Assembly (NCBI RefSeq): GCF_900155685.1
Contig: NZ_LT732548.1
Location: forward strand, 3,096,887-3,160,886
Length of the DNA stretch: 64,000 bases
DNA from: Paenibacillus bouchesdurhonensis
Lineage (GTDB): Bacteria; Bacillota; Bacilli; Paenibacillales; Paenibacillaceae
Reading direction: 5' to 3'
In this document: positions 26,448 through 35,313 of the stretch, one piece after another
Layout of the letters: each line of letters opens with the position of its first letter
How positions within the stretch are numbered: position 1 is the stretch's first letter
The notes under the pieces: generated by a model
The model's input: the letters and a program-made list of their open reading frames with translations, nothing else
Database searches by the model: none
What the model was told of the DNA's origin: nothing
Made by a program: the position numbers and the translations under genes

Positions 26448-27941
26448 TTGGCAGAGAGTTCGGATTTTTCAACAGAATATACTGAGTATACAAATGAATC
26501 AGAGTATTCGGACTACTACCGCTCCTCAGATAGCAACACTTCTAGCCACACTGATGGCCATAAGAACAAAATCTGTTTTGCTGTTCTCGTCCATAACCGT
26601 AAAGATATCATCATTGATCTGCTCGATAATATTCGCTGTTATTGCCCGAATAGCTCAATCGTCCTGTATAACGGCGGCGACGATCCTGAGTTATGTCATG
26701 GACTGGGTTATCCGGTTTGCCCGACCAGCAGAAAGCTAAAATACGGTATCACAGCAATATATATGCTTGAAGTTATGAAATGGCTGGAAGATATCAATAA
26801 CAAGTATGATTATTTAATCAATTTAGATTCTGATGTTTTGTTCACGAAAGAAGGTTACGAAACTTACATCATAAAAGAAATGGAGAATAAGGATTATTTG
26901 GGCGTGGGGACTAAAATTCCTGACGACGATTTTTATTGCTTGCTTCAGTTGCGGCATGAAAAGCACATGTGGAAGCCACTCCTAGGAGAGGAGCCATATC
27001 TTGAATCATTCAACGTTGGACAGGTCTTTAGCAGACGACTGGTTCGTCGCTTCCTATCGAACGATAAATACCGTTTATTCAATCAAAATTTATTGGATAC
27101 CCGAGCATTCGGCGTTGATGAGCTTGTTTTTGTAACGATGGCGGATCGATTAGCTATTCAAGTGCATTCTTACCAGGACGAGGTGGCCTCAAGCATCCGT
27201 TATCGTCCGCATTTTCCACTCGATGAAGTTATTCATTGCTTAAACCAGAACCCCCAATCTTATTTGCTGCATCCCATTTATCGACGAATGAAGGATGAAT
27301 CGAGAATAGCGATTCGCGAGTTTATGAAACGTGATATTCAATTAGATCCTGACATGCGTCAGGTCTTTATTAATAAAGATCTGGGACAACTGCCGTATAT
27401 GATCCGGCGAAGCAAGTATAATGACACCACAACGGAATGGATTTCTGCCTCTGAATCGGGAGGACTGCTCTACTGGAAGGTAAGGGATAATGTCTTGTAT
27501 GGCCCTTACGCGTTTGGCAGTGGAAAGGTCCAAGGAATTAGCGCCCTGGAGAGCTCCTTTGGAAATATTGAGGTTCTCTGCCGGATCAATAATTATCTTG
27601 TACATTACTGGAGAAATGATGACACAGGGGAATGGATTGAGTCAGCTTCCTTTGCTGATGGAGTAACCGGAATGCCTTCAATCCTAGAGAGCAGTTATGG
27701 AAATTTTGAAATAGTAGCTCCCTTGGCAAACGGTGGATTGGGACATTGGTGGAGAAATAATGAGGATCCAAGCCGTACCTGGTTCGGTCCAACACAGTTC
27801 GGAACGGATCACTATAATGATTCTCTTCTCATTGAAAACAATTCCGGGCAACTTACCGCTATTGCTCAATTAGGCGATAAATACAATTATTTTGTAAGGG
27901 ATGACCGAAGCAGTTGGCAATGGTTCGGCCCTTACGAATAA
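26448..27941 (+). CDS. Glycosyltransferase-like domain fused to a PLL-type lectin-like propeller
   Basis: A 497-residue two-part protein. Residues 1-40 are rich in Ser, Thr, Tyr and Glu. Residues 43-300 look like a GT-A transferase: ICFAVLVHNRKD, then YDYLINLDSDVLF with a DSD metal motif (about 128), and GVDEL further on. Residues 325-497 carry repeats of the form GLLYWKV...GPYAFGSGKVQGISALESSFGNIEVL / LVHYWRNDDTGEWIESASFADGVTGMPSILESSYGNFEIV / LGHWWRNNEDPSRTWFGPTQFG, the pattern of fucose-binding PLL-type propeller lectins. Only about four blades are present, fewer than a closed propeller. The start is TTG 26448, 10 bases after GGAGG. A different-frame ATG at 26443 has tighter spacing but encodes nothing recognisable. 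It is followed by a HipA-like gene 14 bases on. Confidence 0.75.
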   Translation: MAESSDFSTEYTEYTNESEYSDYYRSSDSNTSSHTDGHKNKICFAVLVHNRKDIIIDLLDNIRCYCPNSSIVLYNGGDDPELCHGLGYPVCPTSRKLKYGITAIYMLEVMKWLEDINNKYDYLINLDSDVLFTKEGYETYIIKEMENKDYLGVGTKIPDDDFYCLLQLRHEKHMWKPLLGEEPYLESFNVGQVFSRRLVRRFLSNDKYRLFNQNLLDTRAFGVDELVFVTMADRLAIQVHSYQDEVASSIRYRPHFPLDEVIHCLNQNPQSYLLHPIYRRMKDESRIAIREFMKRDIQLDPDMRQVFINKDLGQLPYMIRRSKYNDTTTEWISASESGGLLYWKVRDNVLYGPYAFGSGKVQGISALESSFGNIEVLCRINNYLVHYWRNDDTGEWIESASFADGVTGMPSILESSYGNFEIVAPLANGGLGHWWRNNEDPSRTWFGPTQFGTDHYNDSLLIENNSGQLTAIAQLGDKYNYFVRDDRSSWQWFGPYE

Positions 27942-27955
27942 TGGGTGAGCGAGCG

Positions 27956-28744
27956 ATGTATCGTCGAGCAATACAGTACATTAAACCTATGGAACAAGGT
28001 TGGACACAGCCCCATATTTTTAGATGCGATGATCTTAACACCTATGTAGTCAAATTAATTAACAATCCCGACGGCACGGGAGTATTGGCTAATGAATGGA
28101 TAGCCGGCCGGCTTGGTAGTTTGTTGCATTTGCCCATCGCTAATTCCAGAATTATCGTGATCACGCACGATCTTTTAGATATGTATCCGGAATTGAAAAA
28201 ATTAGATATCACAAGCGGCCTCCATATCGGGAGCTGCTTTGAGGAGTATGGAGTCAATGTAGGAGAACACGTTGATTTATCAGATTGCAGGAATCTACAT
28301 CACGCAGCAGGCATGATAGTATTCGATCACTGGATCAATAACTGGGATCGACATATTACACAAGCGAATCTGCTCTATCTGCAAGACAAACAAGAAATAT
28401 TATTGATCGATCATTCTGACGCATTTTTTGGACCGGATTGGGACATGGATGAATGGTGGGAAAACGAAGAGCTGGAAGTGTTCTGGGGACCACTCTACGA
28501 AAAATTTGCCCCATATATCGATAATTCTGATCCATTTGAAGAATACCTAGACGCTATTGAATCCCTGGAGGAGGCGGATCTGAGAAACGCCATTCACGGA
28601 ATTCCTCATCAGTGGTCGATTCCCGAAGACGACTTAGATCAACTGGTTGATTTTTTACTTTTTCGAAAAGACCGGGTTCGTTTTGCGCTTGGGGAATTGA
28701 TAGAACATTTTCCAATCTGGCACAGCACTAGACTAGAGGATTAA
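27956..28744 (+). CDS. HipA-like kinase-fold protein (HipA_2 type)
   Basis: A 262-residue protein resembling the HipA_2 group of kinase-fold proteins. Start-side sequence AIQYIKPMEQGWTQPHIFRCDDLNTYVVKLINNPDG forms the glycine-poor ATP-loop and Lys strand; ANEWIAGRLGSLLHLPI follows. The catalytic region is HHAAGMIVFDHWINNWDRHITQANLLY (Asp-Arg-His-x2-Gln-Asn, about 125) with LIDHSDAF as the metal-binding Asp strand. It begins at ATG 27956 (GGGTGAG just before); an ATG at 27941 that overlaps the previous stop is possible. There is no HipB-like partner, so a toxin-antitoxin role is unlikely; its linkage to glycan and coat genes suggests a phosphorylating role there. Confidence 0.8.
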   Translation: MYRRAIQYIKPMEQGWTQPHIFRCDDLNTYVVKLINNPDGTGVLANEWIAGRLGSLLHLPIANSRIIVITHDLLDMYPELKKLDITSGLHIGSCFEEYGVNVGEHVDLSDCRNLHHAAGMIVFDHWINNWDRHITQANLLYLQDKQEILLIDHSDAFFGPDWDMDEWWENEELEVFWGPLYEKFAPYIDNSDPFEEYLDAIESLEEADLRNAIHGIPHQWSIPEDDLDQLVDFLLFRKDRVRFALGELIEHFPIWHSTRLED

Positions 28745-28865
28745 TTACCTATTTTTAAACAAATTATACTAAAGTCTAATAGAAAACCCAATCATTATTG
28801 ACATGCTGGCATTTACTATTAGAGGATAAACAATCCTAAATTATTCTCTTAAGGAGTGTGTTAAT

Positions 28866-29498
28866 ATGTCAAAACATAATTGCCATCACAATAAAAAAGA
28901 AACTGTAACCTCTGGCCCTTTCTATGTTTCACGTTACAGCCCTACTCTTCTTCCTAATAATAGAATTGTCGTAACTCTTAAAAATCCAACCCACAAAAAA
29001 TTATCCGCTTTCGTAACTCTCGGAATCTGTAAAGAATGTCCCTCACCACAAGCTGGAGGACCTGGTAACTACGTAAGCGGATGTGTGGACAAAATTGAAA
29101 CTTTAGAAAAGGAACAGAGTCTAGGATGGCACCATGTTGAACCAATGAGCTGTCTCCGTCTTGAGAAAACTTTTGACTACTATGATTTAGGAAACACTGT
29201 ATTAAGAGTAGAAGCAAAAGGCGACTTCAACGTCGATAAGGAATCTAATACTTTACTCGGCGGATTACTGGAAATCAGCAGCATTGTCGGTTTCATCTGG
29301 CTTCCTGGCGTAAACGCCGTAACCCTCCCAGAATCTATCCTCACAACTATACAAGATCCAACAAGTCCTTATTACATTCGTACCGGACTTGATGTTCCCG
29401 ATTCTTCAACTTTCGTAGCATTCGGTGACTATGTTGTTGTTGACCATGAACATTCCGATTCATCTTCCAGCTCCAGCTCGTCGAGTTCCAGTTATTAA
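28866..29498 (+). CDS. Unknown protein with an 11-serine C-terminal tail, possible coat/exosporium component
   Basis: A 210-residue protein not assigned to a family. There is no signal peptide. The body has Cys-containing turns (NCHH near the start, GICKECPSP, SGCVDK, SCLRL) and beta-rich stretches (RIVVTLKNPTHKKLSAFVTLGIC, TVLRVEAKGDF). A 10-residue tract, GDYVVVDHEH, leads into D followed by eleven Ser and a final Tyr. The eleven serines use all six serine codons, so the tract is held at protein level rather than produced by repeat slippage. AAGGAG precedes the ATG. Its position between a lectin-transferase/kinase pair and a CotS-like gene suggests a spore-surface protein and possible glycosylation substrate; this is inference. 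Confidence 0.75.
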   Translation: MSKHNCHHNKKETVTSGPFYVSRYSPTLLPNNRIVVTLKNPTHKKLSAFVTLGICKECPSPQAGGPGNYVSGCVDKIETLEKEQSLGWHHVEPMSCLRLEKTFDYYDLGNTVLRVEAKGDFNVDKESNTLLGGLLEISSIVGFIWLPGVNAVTLPESILTTIQDPTSPYYIRTGLDVPDSSTFVAFGDYVVVDHEHSDSSSSSSSSSSSY

Positions 29499-29521
29499 GA
29501 TCATTTCATTCTAAGCCTAGC

Positions 29522-29546
29522 AGCCTCTTTCACTGCGAAAGAGGCT
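29522..29546 (+). terminator. Hairpin after the serine-tail gene
   Basis: AGCCTCTTTC and GAAAGAGGCT form a perfect 10-base stem with loop ACTGC, 23 bases after the stop. There is no T run, so it may be a partial terminator or an mRNA-stabilising hairpin before the next gene. Confidence 0.5.
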
Positions 29547-29597
29547 GTAAAGCTGTCAACCTCTCCTTCTACCAACTACGCTTTGGAAGGTGATTAC

Positions 29598-30584
29598 ATG
29601 CTTGAGCCCTTGCTGTCAGCAGTTTCTTCTCATTATGGTTTAAGCATAGTGAAGCATGAGATTCTGCATAAGACCAACAGAACCTTGGTCGTCTCCCTTG
29701 ACACAACCCAAGAATGCTACGTCTTAAAGAGCATCTATGTTGAGGAGGAACGGCTTCGATTCATATTGGATGCAGAGAACTACTTGAGGCAGAGAGGTAT
29801 GGCCATTCCGATCACCTTTCCTACATTGAACAAAGAGCCTTATCTTCGTTGGGAAGAAAATCGTTACGTTCTGCAAGAAAAAATACAAGGAATCCCCCAA
29901 TCTCTATCCTCTCCAGATGCGATTGCTAGCAAGGCTTCTTTGATCGGAATGATGCATGCTGCCTCCCTCGGTTTCCATTCATCATTCGGTCCAGACTATG
30001 CGGAAGAATATTATTGGGAAATGCTCTACGACCGTAAAATTAAAGCTATTTCAAAATGGAAGGAGCGCTTCTCCAAGACGCGTTCAGCTAAAAAGAGGAA
30101 CATCCTAAAGATGATCGATTACTACCTTGTTACCGGAACAAGCCTGAAACAACAATTGCAGATGGATCCTCAGTTTCAGGCTTGGAGGAAACAGCCCGTT
30201 GAACAGCATTTTATAGCTCACGGCGACTTTCACAGTGAGAACGTACTCCATACTAGGGATAGAATATATATTATTGACTGGGAATTTGTACGCTATGATT
30301 TTCCTTCAAAGGATATTGCGAGAATATTAAATAGTATCTCAAAGCATTATGAACCCTGGAACGCTACCGTATTTCAAAATCTTCTTAACTGCTATCGTCA
30401 GTTTAACCCTCTAAACGATTGGCAAATGCAAATGGTGTTTCTGGATCTTTCATTTCCCCATGCCTTTTATCGTTTCTTACAAAATCGAGCATATAAAAAC
30501 ATGTCTCTTGAAGAAGTCAACATGTTTCTACAAAGAGAGCATGATAAAACCTCTTATTTACTCCATCTTTTGAAAAATGCTTAA
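29598..30584 (+). CDS. CotS-family spore coat kinase-fold protein
   Basis: Protein of the CotS/CotI/YutH family, related to aminoglycoside phosphotransferases (328 residues, family length 330-350). Visible: ECYVLKSIYVEEERLRFILDAENYL (N-lobe Lys strand), the Brenner-type catalytic loop FIAHGDFHSENVLH (about residue 210) and IIDWEFVRYDFPSKDIAR with the metal-binding Asp. In Bacillus subtilis CotS is an inner-coat protein co-transcribed with the glycosyltransferase CotSA, which matches the glycan genes here. The ATG at 29598 follows GGAAGGTGAT; an upstream in-frame TTG at 29583 is less likely. Whether it phosphorylates a sugar, protein or lipid is unknown. Confidence 0.85.
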   Translation: MLEPLLSAVSSHYGLSIVKHEILHKTNRTLVVSLDTTQECYVLKSIYVEEERLRFILDAENYLRQRGMAIPITFPTLNKEPYLRWEENRYVLQEKIQGIPQSLSSPDAIASKASLIGMMHAASLGFHSSFGPDYAEEYYWEMLYDRKIKAISKWKERFSKTRSAKKRNILKMIDYYLVTGTSLKQQLQMDPQFQAWRKQPVEQHFIAHGDFHSENVLHTRDRIYIIDWEFVRYDFPSKDIARILNSISKHYEPWNATVFQNLLNCYRQFNPLNDWQMQMVFLDLSFPHAFYRFLQNRAYKNMSLEEVNMFLQREHDKTSYLLHLLKNA

Positions 30585-30594
30585 TCGTTCTCCG

Positions 30595-30634
30595 CCCTGA
30601 CTTCTTTATTGCAATCATAAAATCAGGGCTTTTT
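30595..30634 (+). terminator. Terminator of the CotS-like gene
   Basis: CCCTGA pairs with TCAGGG, with inner TTTAT/ATAAA pairing, and is followed by CTTTTT. It lies 10 bases after the stop. Confidence 0.75.
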
Positions 30635-30662
30635 CGAACGAAAATGGGTCAGTAGATCTTAT

Positions 30663-32501
30663 CTATTCTATTTTTATTCCGCCAAGGCTTGCGCCTTTAA
30701 CAAACAAGCGCTCGATGTTCTTCTCCACCACCGGATCGGGAATGAGCGGCGGAGCTTGATGAGGCTTGCTGCGAGCATCGATGATTACGTTGTCGCAAGC
30801 CCAATGCTTGTTGTCGTAATAGCTGTTCACTCCATAAATATCGTGGGAAGGATTGCTGCGCGTGAAGGTGACCCATAGGAAGTTGCTGAGCGATGCGCTT
30901 AGAAACTCACTGTCATCACACAAAACAATCAGCGGACAGGACGGGAGTTCTCCTCTTGCAGCAATAGCTTTGCTTAAGTCGCCCATCTCCTTATTCCCAC
31001 TTGCATAATCCCGGAACGCAGAGCCCTGCATAGCAACGATACCCGGCATGATGAAGCGTACGTTTTCATAACCGCGAATTTCTTTCAAGCCTTCTGGCAC
31101 TTCTGTGCACAGCTCCCTTTTCTTATCTCCATATGCCGCAAAAACAACCTTACTGCCGGTATTCAGTCCCGTTCCAGAGTAATCCAATGTATCTATCGTC
31201 GTATTCGTATGAAAATGGATATCCCGATGCAGGTCGATGCGCTCTAGAATATAGCTTAAGAACTCAATTTCACGATACGTGCTGAGCGGCTGCTTTTCTT
31301 CGGCGGTAATAAACAGATATTTCGCCAAGCTCAGTTGATTCGTACCTAGTATATGATTGGCAATCGTCAGCAGTTCGGCCGGCTGTTTAACTTTCTGATA
31401 CGGCGTGTACCGTTCGCTACCGATCGCGAACAACAATGGATGTACGCCTGCGGCGTCGACCGCCTGCACCTCCTTCACGCCCGGAACCTCCAGTTTAACG
31501 GCATCCCCCGTCAACTCATGGATCAGTTCACCGAACGCCGTGTCCTCCTGTGGAGGTCGGCCTACTACCGTAAATGGCCAAATGGCATTCGGCTTGGCGT
31601 ACACTTTGTGTATCTTCATCACTGGGAACGGATGAATCAGGCTGTAATAACCTAGATGATCGCCAAAAGGCCCCTCAGGCTTCGTCTCGCCGGGATGGAT
31701 TTCGCCCGTAATGACGAAATCGGCATCATGGCTAATGCAATAGCCGTCAGCATAGCCATAACGAAACCGCCGGCCGGAGAGCATGCCCGCAATCATCAGC
31801 TCGCTCATCCCCTCCGGCAGAGGCATGACAGCGGCTAAGGAATGCGCTGGAGGACCGCCGACAAAGCAGCTTACCTTCAGAGGAACTCCATGCTTGTTCG
31901 CCTTATCCTGATGGATGCCGATCCCGCGGTGGATCTGGTAATGCATGCCGACATCCTTATTGATTTCATACTCATTCCCACTCAGTTGCACGCGATACAT
32001 GCCCAGATTGGAATTCATGATGCCCGGCTTGTCCAGATCTTCCGTGTATACCTGCGGCAGCGTAATGAACGCGCCCCCGTCCATCGGCCAGTGATGGATT
32101 TGCGGCAAATCGGAGATTTGGATCTCCTGCATGTTCGTCGGCAGCCCGCCCCGCTTCTTTAACGGCAGTGCCGTCAACGCGGCAAATCCTGAGCTCATGC
32201 TCTGAATCGGCCTCTTCAATGCCTTCATTGGATCGTTGCGCAAAGCAATCACATTCTCCGCATCCTGCCAGGTATTGCGAAAAATAAATTTACTCCGCTC
32301 GATGGTGCCAAACAGATTCGAAACGGCCCGATACTTCGTGCCCTTTATATTTTCAAACAACAACGCCGGCCCTCCAGCTTCATACACACGCAAATGAATG
32401 GCGGCCATTTCCAAATAAGGGTCTACTTCCTCATGAATACGAACCAAATGTCCGTGCCTTTCTAAATCAACGACGCATTCTTCCAAATTGCGATATTTCA
32501 T
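30663..32501 (-). CDS. UbiD-family decarboxylase
   Basis: Prenylated-FMN-dependent (de)carboxylase of 612 residues, the long form of UbiD. It opens with YRNLEECVVDLERHGHLVRI and EEVDPYLEMAAI, and has GGPALLFENIKG, GMYRVQLSGNEY, MHYQIHRGIGIH and GPFGDHLGYYSL, the region around the catalytic Arg/Glu residues. A UbiX prenyltransferase gene is not adjacent, so the cofactor would come from elsewhere. Possible roles are decarboxylation in menaquinone synthesis (MqnL-like) or of aromatic acids; the sequence does not decide. GGAG precedes the ATG by 8 bases. Confidence 0.9.
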   Translation of the reverse strand: MKYRNLEECVVDLERHGHLVRIHEEVDPYLEMAAIHLRVYEAGGPALLFENIKGTKYRAVSNLFGTIERSKFIFRNTWQDAENVIALRNDPMKALKRPIQSMSSGFAALTALPLKKRGGLPTNMQEIQISDLPQIHHWPMDGGAFITLPQVYTEDLDKPGIMNSNLGMYRVQLSGNEYEINKDVGMHYQIHRGIGIHQDKANKHGVPLKVSCFVGGPPAHSLAAVMPLPEGMSELMIAGMLSGRRFRYGYADGYCISHDADFVITGEIHPGETKPEGPFGDHLGYYSLIHPFPVMKIHKVYAKPNAIWPFTVVGRPPQEDTAFGELIHELTGDAVKLEVPGVKEVQAVDAAGVHPLLFAIGSERYTPYQKVKQPAELLTIANHILGTNQLSLAKYLFITAEEKQPLSTYREIEFLSYILERIDLHRDIHFHTNTTIDTLDYSGTGLNTGSKVVFAAYGDKKRELCTEVPEGLKEIRGYENVRFIMPGIVAMQGSAFRDYASGNKEMGDLSKAIAARGELPSCPLIVLCDDSEFLSASLSNFLWVTFTRSNPSHDIYGVNSYYDNKHWACDNVIIDARSKPHQAPPLIPDPVVEKNIERLFVKGASLGGIKIE

Positions 32502-32652
32502 ATGTTAGCTCCATCCATTCTCAAGAGATATTCATAATCGATCATACGCATTTCAACATCATTGCTGCTTTCACCATGATAACATATCAAATGCTGACCG
32601 TAGTAGTTTAATAGCTGGCTCACTTGTGACAATATCCAATTCTGGACGTAAA

Positions 32653-32694
32653 AAAGCAGCTTAAATCTCTGATCCAGGGATTTTAAGCTGCTTT
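32653..32694 (-). terminator. Terminator of yeeI
   Basis: AAAGCAGCTTAAA pairs with TTTAAGCTGCTTT (with inner mismatch), followed on the minus strand by six T. It lies 29 bases after the yeeI stop. Confidence 0.85.
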
Positions 32695-32722
32695 ATTTCT
32701 TATTGGCGTATTGGCGCAACAA

Positions 32723-33442
32723 TTATTCCTCGAACTCAACGTTATGGAACACTTGCTGTACATCTTCCAAATCTTCCAATGCGTCGATCAATTTCTCGAA
32801 TTGGGCTTGCGCATCCTCCGGAAGACTCACATAGTTCTGAGCCAGCATCGTCAGCTCTGCAACGGTAAACTCCGAAATCCCCACAGCGCGGAAAGCTTCC
32901 TGCACGGCGTGGAATTGATCGGGCTCCGCGTAGACGATCACATCATCCTCTTCCTCAACGATGTCTCTAACGTCCAGGTCAGCTTCCAGCAAAATCTCAA
33001 ACACTTCATCAAGCGTTTTGTCTGCTACGCCGATGACAGCCGTGGCATCGAACATATAGGACACTGAGCCGCTAACCCCCATGCTGCCGCCGTTCTTATT
33101 GAAGGCCGATCGCACCTCAGGAGCCGTACGGTTCACGTTATTCGTCAAAGTATCGACAATGACCATCGAGCCGTTTGGCCCAAAACCTTCGTATCTCAGC
33201 TCTTCATAGGTTTCCTCCGAACTGCCTTTTGCTTTATCCAGAGCCCGGTCGATGATGGCCTTAGGCACATTGTACGTCTTCGCTCGTTCAAGCACGACCT
33301 TCAGCGCCCGGTTCGATTCGGGATCGGGCTCTCCCTTCTTGGCAGCTACGTAAATCTCAACGCCGAACTTCGCATATATACGACTCGTATTTGCATCCTT
33401 GGATGCTTTCTTCTCTTTAATATTATTCCATTTACGACCCAT
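32723..33442 (-). CDS. yeeI: YebC/TACO1-family protein YeeI
   Basis: Member of the YebC family, whose members act as transcriptional regulators or as translation factors easing ribosome stalling at poly-proline tracts. The 239 residues begin [21 protein letters not shown], the form of Bacillus YeeI and E. coli YeeN rather than canonical YebC. Other conserved blocks are [52 protein letters not shown] and EDVQQVYHN-type [13 protein letters not shown]. It is next to proS, attractive given the family's link to proline translation, although YeeN-type function is not settled. Confidence 0.93.
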   Translation of the reverse strand: MGRKWNNIKEKKASKDANTSRIYAKFGVEIYVAAKKGEPDPESNRALKVVLERAKTYNVPKAIIDRALDKAKGSSEETYEELRYEGFGPNGSMVIVDTLTNNVNRTAPEVRSAFNKNGGSMGVSGSVSYMFDATAVIGVADKTLDEVFEILLEADLDVRDIVEEEDDVIVYAEPDQFHAVQEAFRAVGISEFTVAELTMLAQNYVSLPEDAQAQFEKLIDALEDLEDVQQVFHNVEFEE

Positions 33443-33526
33443 GATGTTCCCGCTTTCTTTTATTATTTTACGTTCCTATTATAACATCTTCCCTCAGTTT
33501 GAAAAATTACGTATCGGCTCATATAT

Positions 33527-35266
33527 TCAGAGAGAGGCATGAATACGCCCAATGACACGTTCCACGACTTCGGCAACAGAGATGCTCTCCTTCATTCTCA
33601 GGTGCCTTTCCATGAATTCAACCCTTCCCTCTGCGGCTCCTTTACCGATCACAATGCGGATCGGAATGCCGATTAAATCCGCGTCCTTGAACTTCACGCC
33701 CGGCCGCTCATCCCGATCATCAAGCAGAACCTCGATGCCATGTTTAACTAAATCGTCATAAAGCTGCTCCGCTGTGCCCAACTGCTCCTCATCTTTTATG
33801 GAAATAGGGATAATATGGATCTGCATCGGAGCGATCGATAAAGGCCAGATCATTCCATCCTCATCATGATGCTGTTCAATAACTGCAGAGAGGATCCGCG
33901 ATACCCCGATCCCGTAGCACCCCATGATCATCGCCTGCGATTTGCCGGAAGCATCAAGATATGAAGCGTCCATCTGCCTGCTATATTTTGTCCCAAGCTT
34001 AAACACATGTCCGACTTCAATGCCTTTATAAAACTTGAATCTCCCTTCCTGGCAGCGCGGACAGCGATCTCCCTCTACAACGCTGCGGAAATCGCCGACA
34101 TGCTCTAAGGGAATGTCACGCCTGACATGAAGATTTCTATAATGGTAATCTATTTCATTTGCCCCTGCAATCGCCTTTGTCATATTTATGACCGTTTGAT
34201 CGAGCAATACGGGAAGCGATAAACCTTTAGGCCCGATGAATCCCGTAGCAACACCTGTTAATGCCATTACCATTTTCGAATCTGCGATGCTGATCGTTTC
34301 TGCTCCCAGATAATTTTTGACTTTAATTTCGTTGATTTCGTCCATTCCGCGCACAACTACGGCCACGGCCTGATCATCTGCCAAAAATACTACGGTTTTC
34401 AGTATTTCCTCCGGCATGATATGCAGCTCCCGAATCAGGTCATCGATGGTGCGAAGGTTCGGCGTATGAAATTTCTCGGCTGAAAAATCTTGATCATGCC
34501 CAAGTTCGCCTTGTGAGGGCGCTTTATGATCATTCAAACTGAACTTGACCGACTCCGCTTTTTCGAGATTCGCTGCATAATTACAGTGGGTGCAAGTGAC
34601 AACGGTGTCCTCGCCAATATCCGCCAATGCCATAAATTCATGGGTTTCGCCTTCGCCTCCGATCACCCCAGCGTCAGCCTCAACCGCACGAAAATCCAAA
34701 CCGCAGCGGTGAAATATTCGCTCATAAGCACGGTACATCCTCCAATAAGATTGATCCAGGCCCTCCCAGTCAATATCAAAGGAATAAGCATCCTTCATCA
34801 AGAATTCCCTGCCGCGCATAAGCCCAAAGCGCGGTCGCCGCTCATCGCGGAATTTTGTCTGAATTTGGTATAAAATTACCGGCAGCTTGCGGTAAGATTT
34901 GATTTCACTTCGCATAAGCGTTGTGATGACTTCTTCATGAGTTGGCCCAAGAGCGAATTCCCGCTCATGCCGATCTTGTATGCGGATTAACTCCGGCCCA
35001 TAAAGGGAATAACGCCCCGATTCTTTCCACAACTCTGCAGGCTGCATGGCCGGCATGAGCAGCTCTTGCGCGTCTGCACCATCCATCTCGTCACGCACGA
35101 TTTGCTCGATTTTACGAAGAACACGTTTTCCCAGCGGTAAATAGGTATAGATGCCCGACGCCAATTGCCGGATAAATCCGGCTCGTATAAGCAGTTGGTG
35201 ACTGACTGCCTCCGCATCTCCAGGCAATTCGCGCAATGTAGTTGACAGCAGCTTGCTTTGTCTCAT
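33527..35266 (-). CDS. proS: Prolyl-tRNA synthetase (bacterial type)
   Basis: Charges tRNA-Pro with proline. The 579 residues form a class II enzyme: motif 1 around IRAGFIRQLASGIYTYLPLG, motif 2 TKFRDERRPRFGLMRGREFLMKDAYSF, an inserted editing (INS/YbaK-like) domain at about 230-395 containing KTVVFLADDQAVAVVV and GATGFIGPKGL-like GVATGFIGPKGL, motif 3 GCYGIGVSRILSAV, and a C-terminal anticodon-binding domain (IHIIPIS, DDRDERPGVKFKDADLIGIP). The start at 35266 (MRQSKLL) is behind GAGGAGG; the longer frame to 35320 lies in the leader terminator. Controlled by a T-box leader just upstream. Confidence 0.97.
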   Translation of the reverse strand: MRQSKLLSTTLRELPGDAEAVSHQLLIRAGFIRQLASGIYTYLPLGKRVLRKIEQIVRDEMDGADAQELLMPAMQPAELWKESGRYSLYGPELIRIQDRHEREFALGPTHEEVITTLMRSEIKSYRKLPVILYQIQTKFRDERRPRFGLMRGREFLMKDAYSFDIDWEGLDQSYWRMYRAYERIFHRCGLDFRAVEADAGVIGGEGETHEFMALADIGEDTVVTCTHCNYAANLEKAESVKFSLNDHKAPSQGELGHDQDFSAEKFHTPNLRTIDDLIRELHIMPEEILKTVVFLADDQAVAVVVRGMDEINEIKVKNYLGAETISIADSKMVMALTGVATGFIGPKGLSLPVLLDQTVINMTKAIAGANEIDYHYRNLHVRRDIPLEHVGDFRSVVEGDRCPRCQEGRFKFYKGIEVGHVFKLGTKYSRQMDASYLDASGKSQAMIMGCYGIGVSRILSAVIEQHHDEDGMIWPLSIAPMQIHIIPISIKDEEQLGTAEQLYDDLVKHGIEVLLDDRDERPGVKFKDADLIGIPIRIVIGKGAAEGRVEFMERHLRMKESISVAEVVERVIGRIHASL

Positions 35267-35313
35267 GCTATAACCTCCTCTATAAATTTCAAACATCGGC
35301 GATAAAACAAAAA

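Noticed and set aside
26431..26739. 102-codon frame from the region of the ATG at 26443, overlapping the lectin-transferase gene
   Set aside because: Better start spacing but the product has no recognisable features, while the TTG 26448 frame gives a coherent transferase domain.
27956..28744. HipA toxin of a toxin-antitoxin pair
   Set aside because: No HipB-like DNA-binding partner on either side; neighbours are glycan and coat genes.
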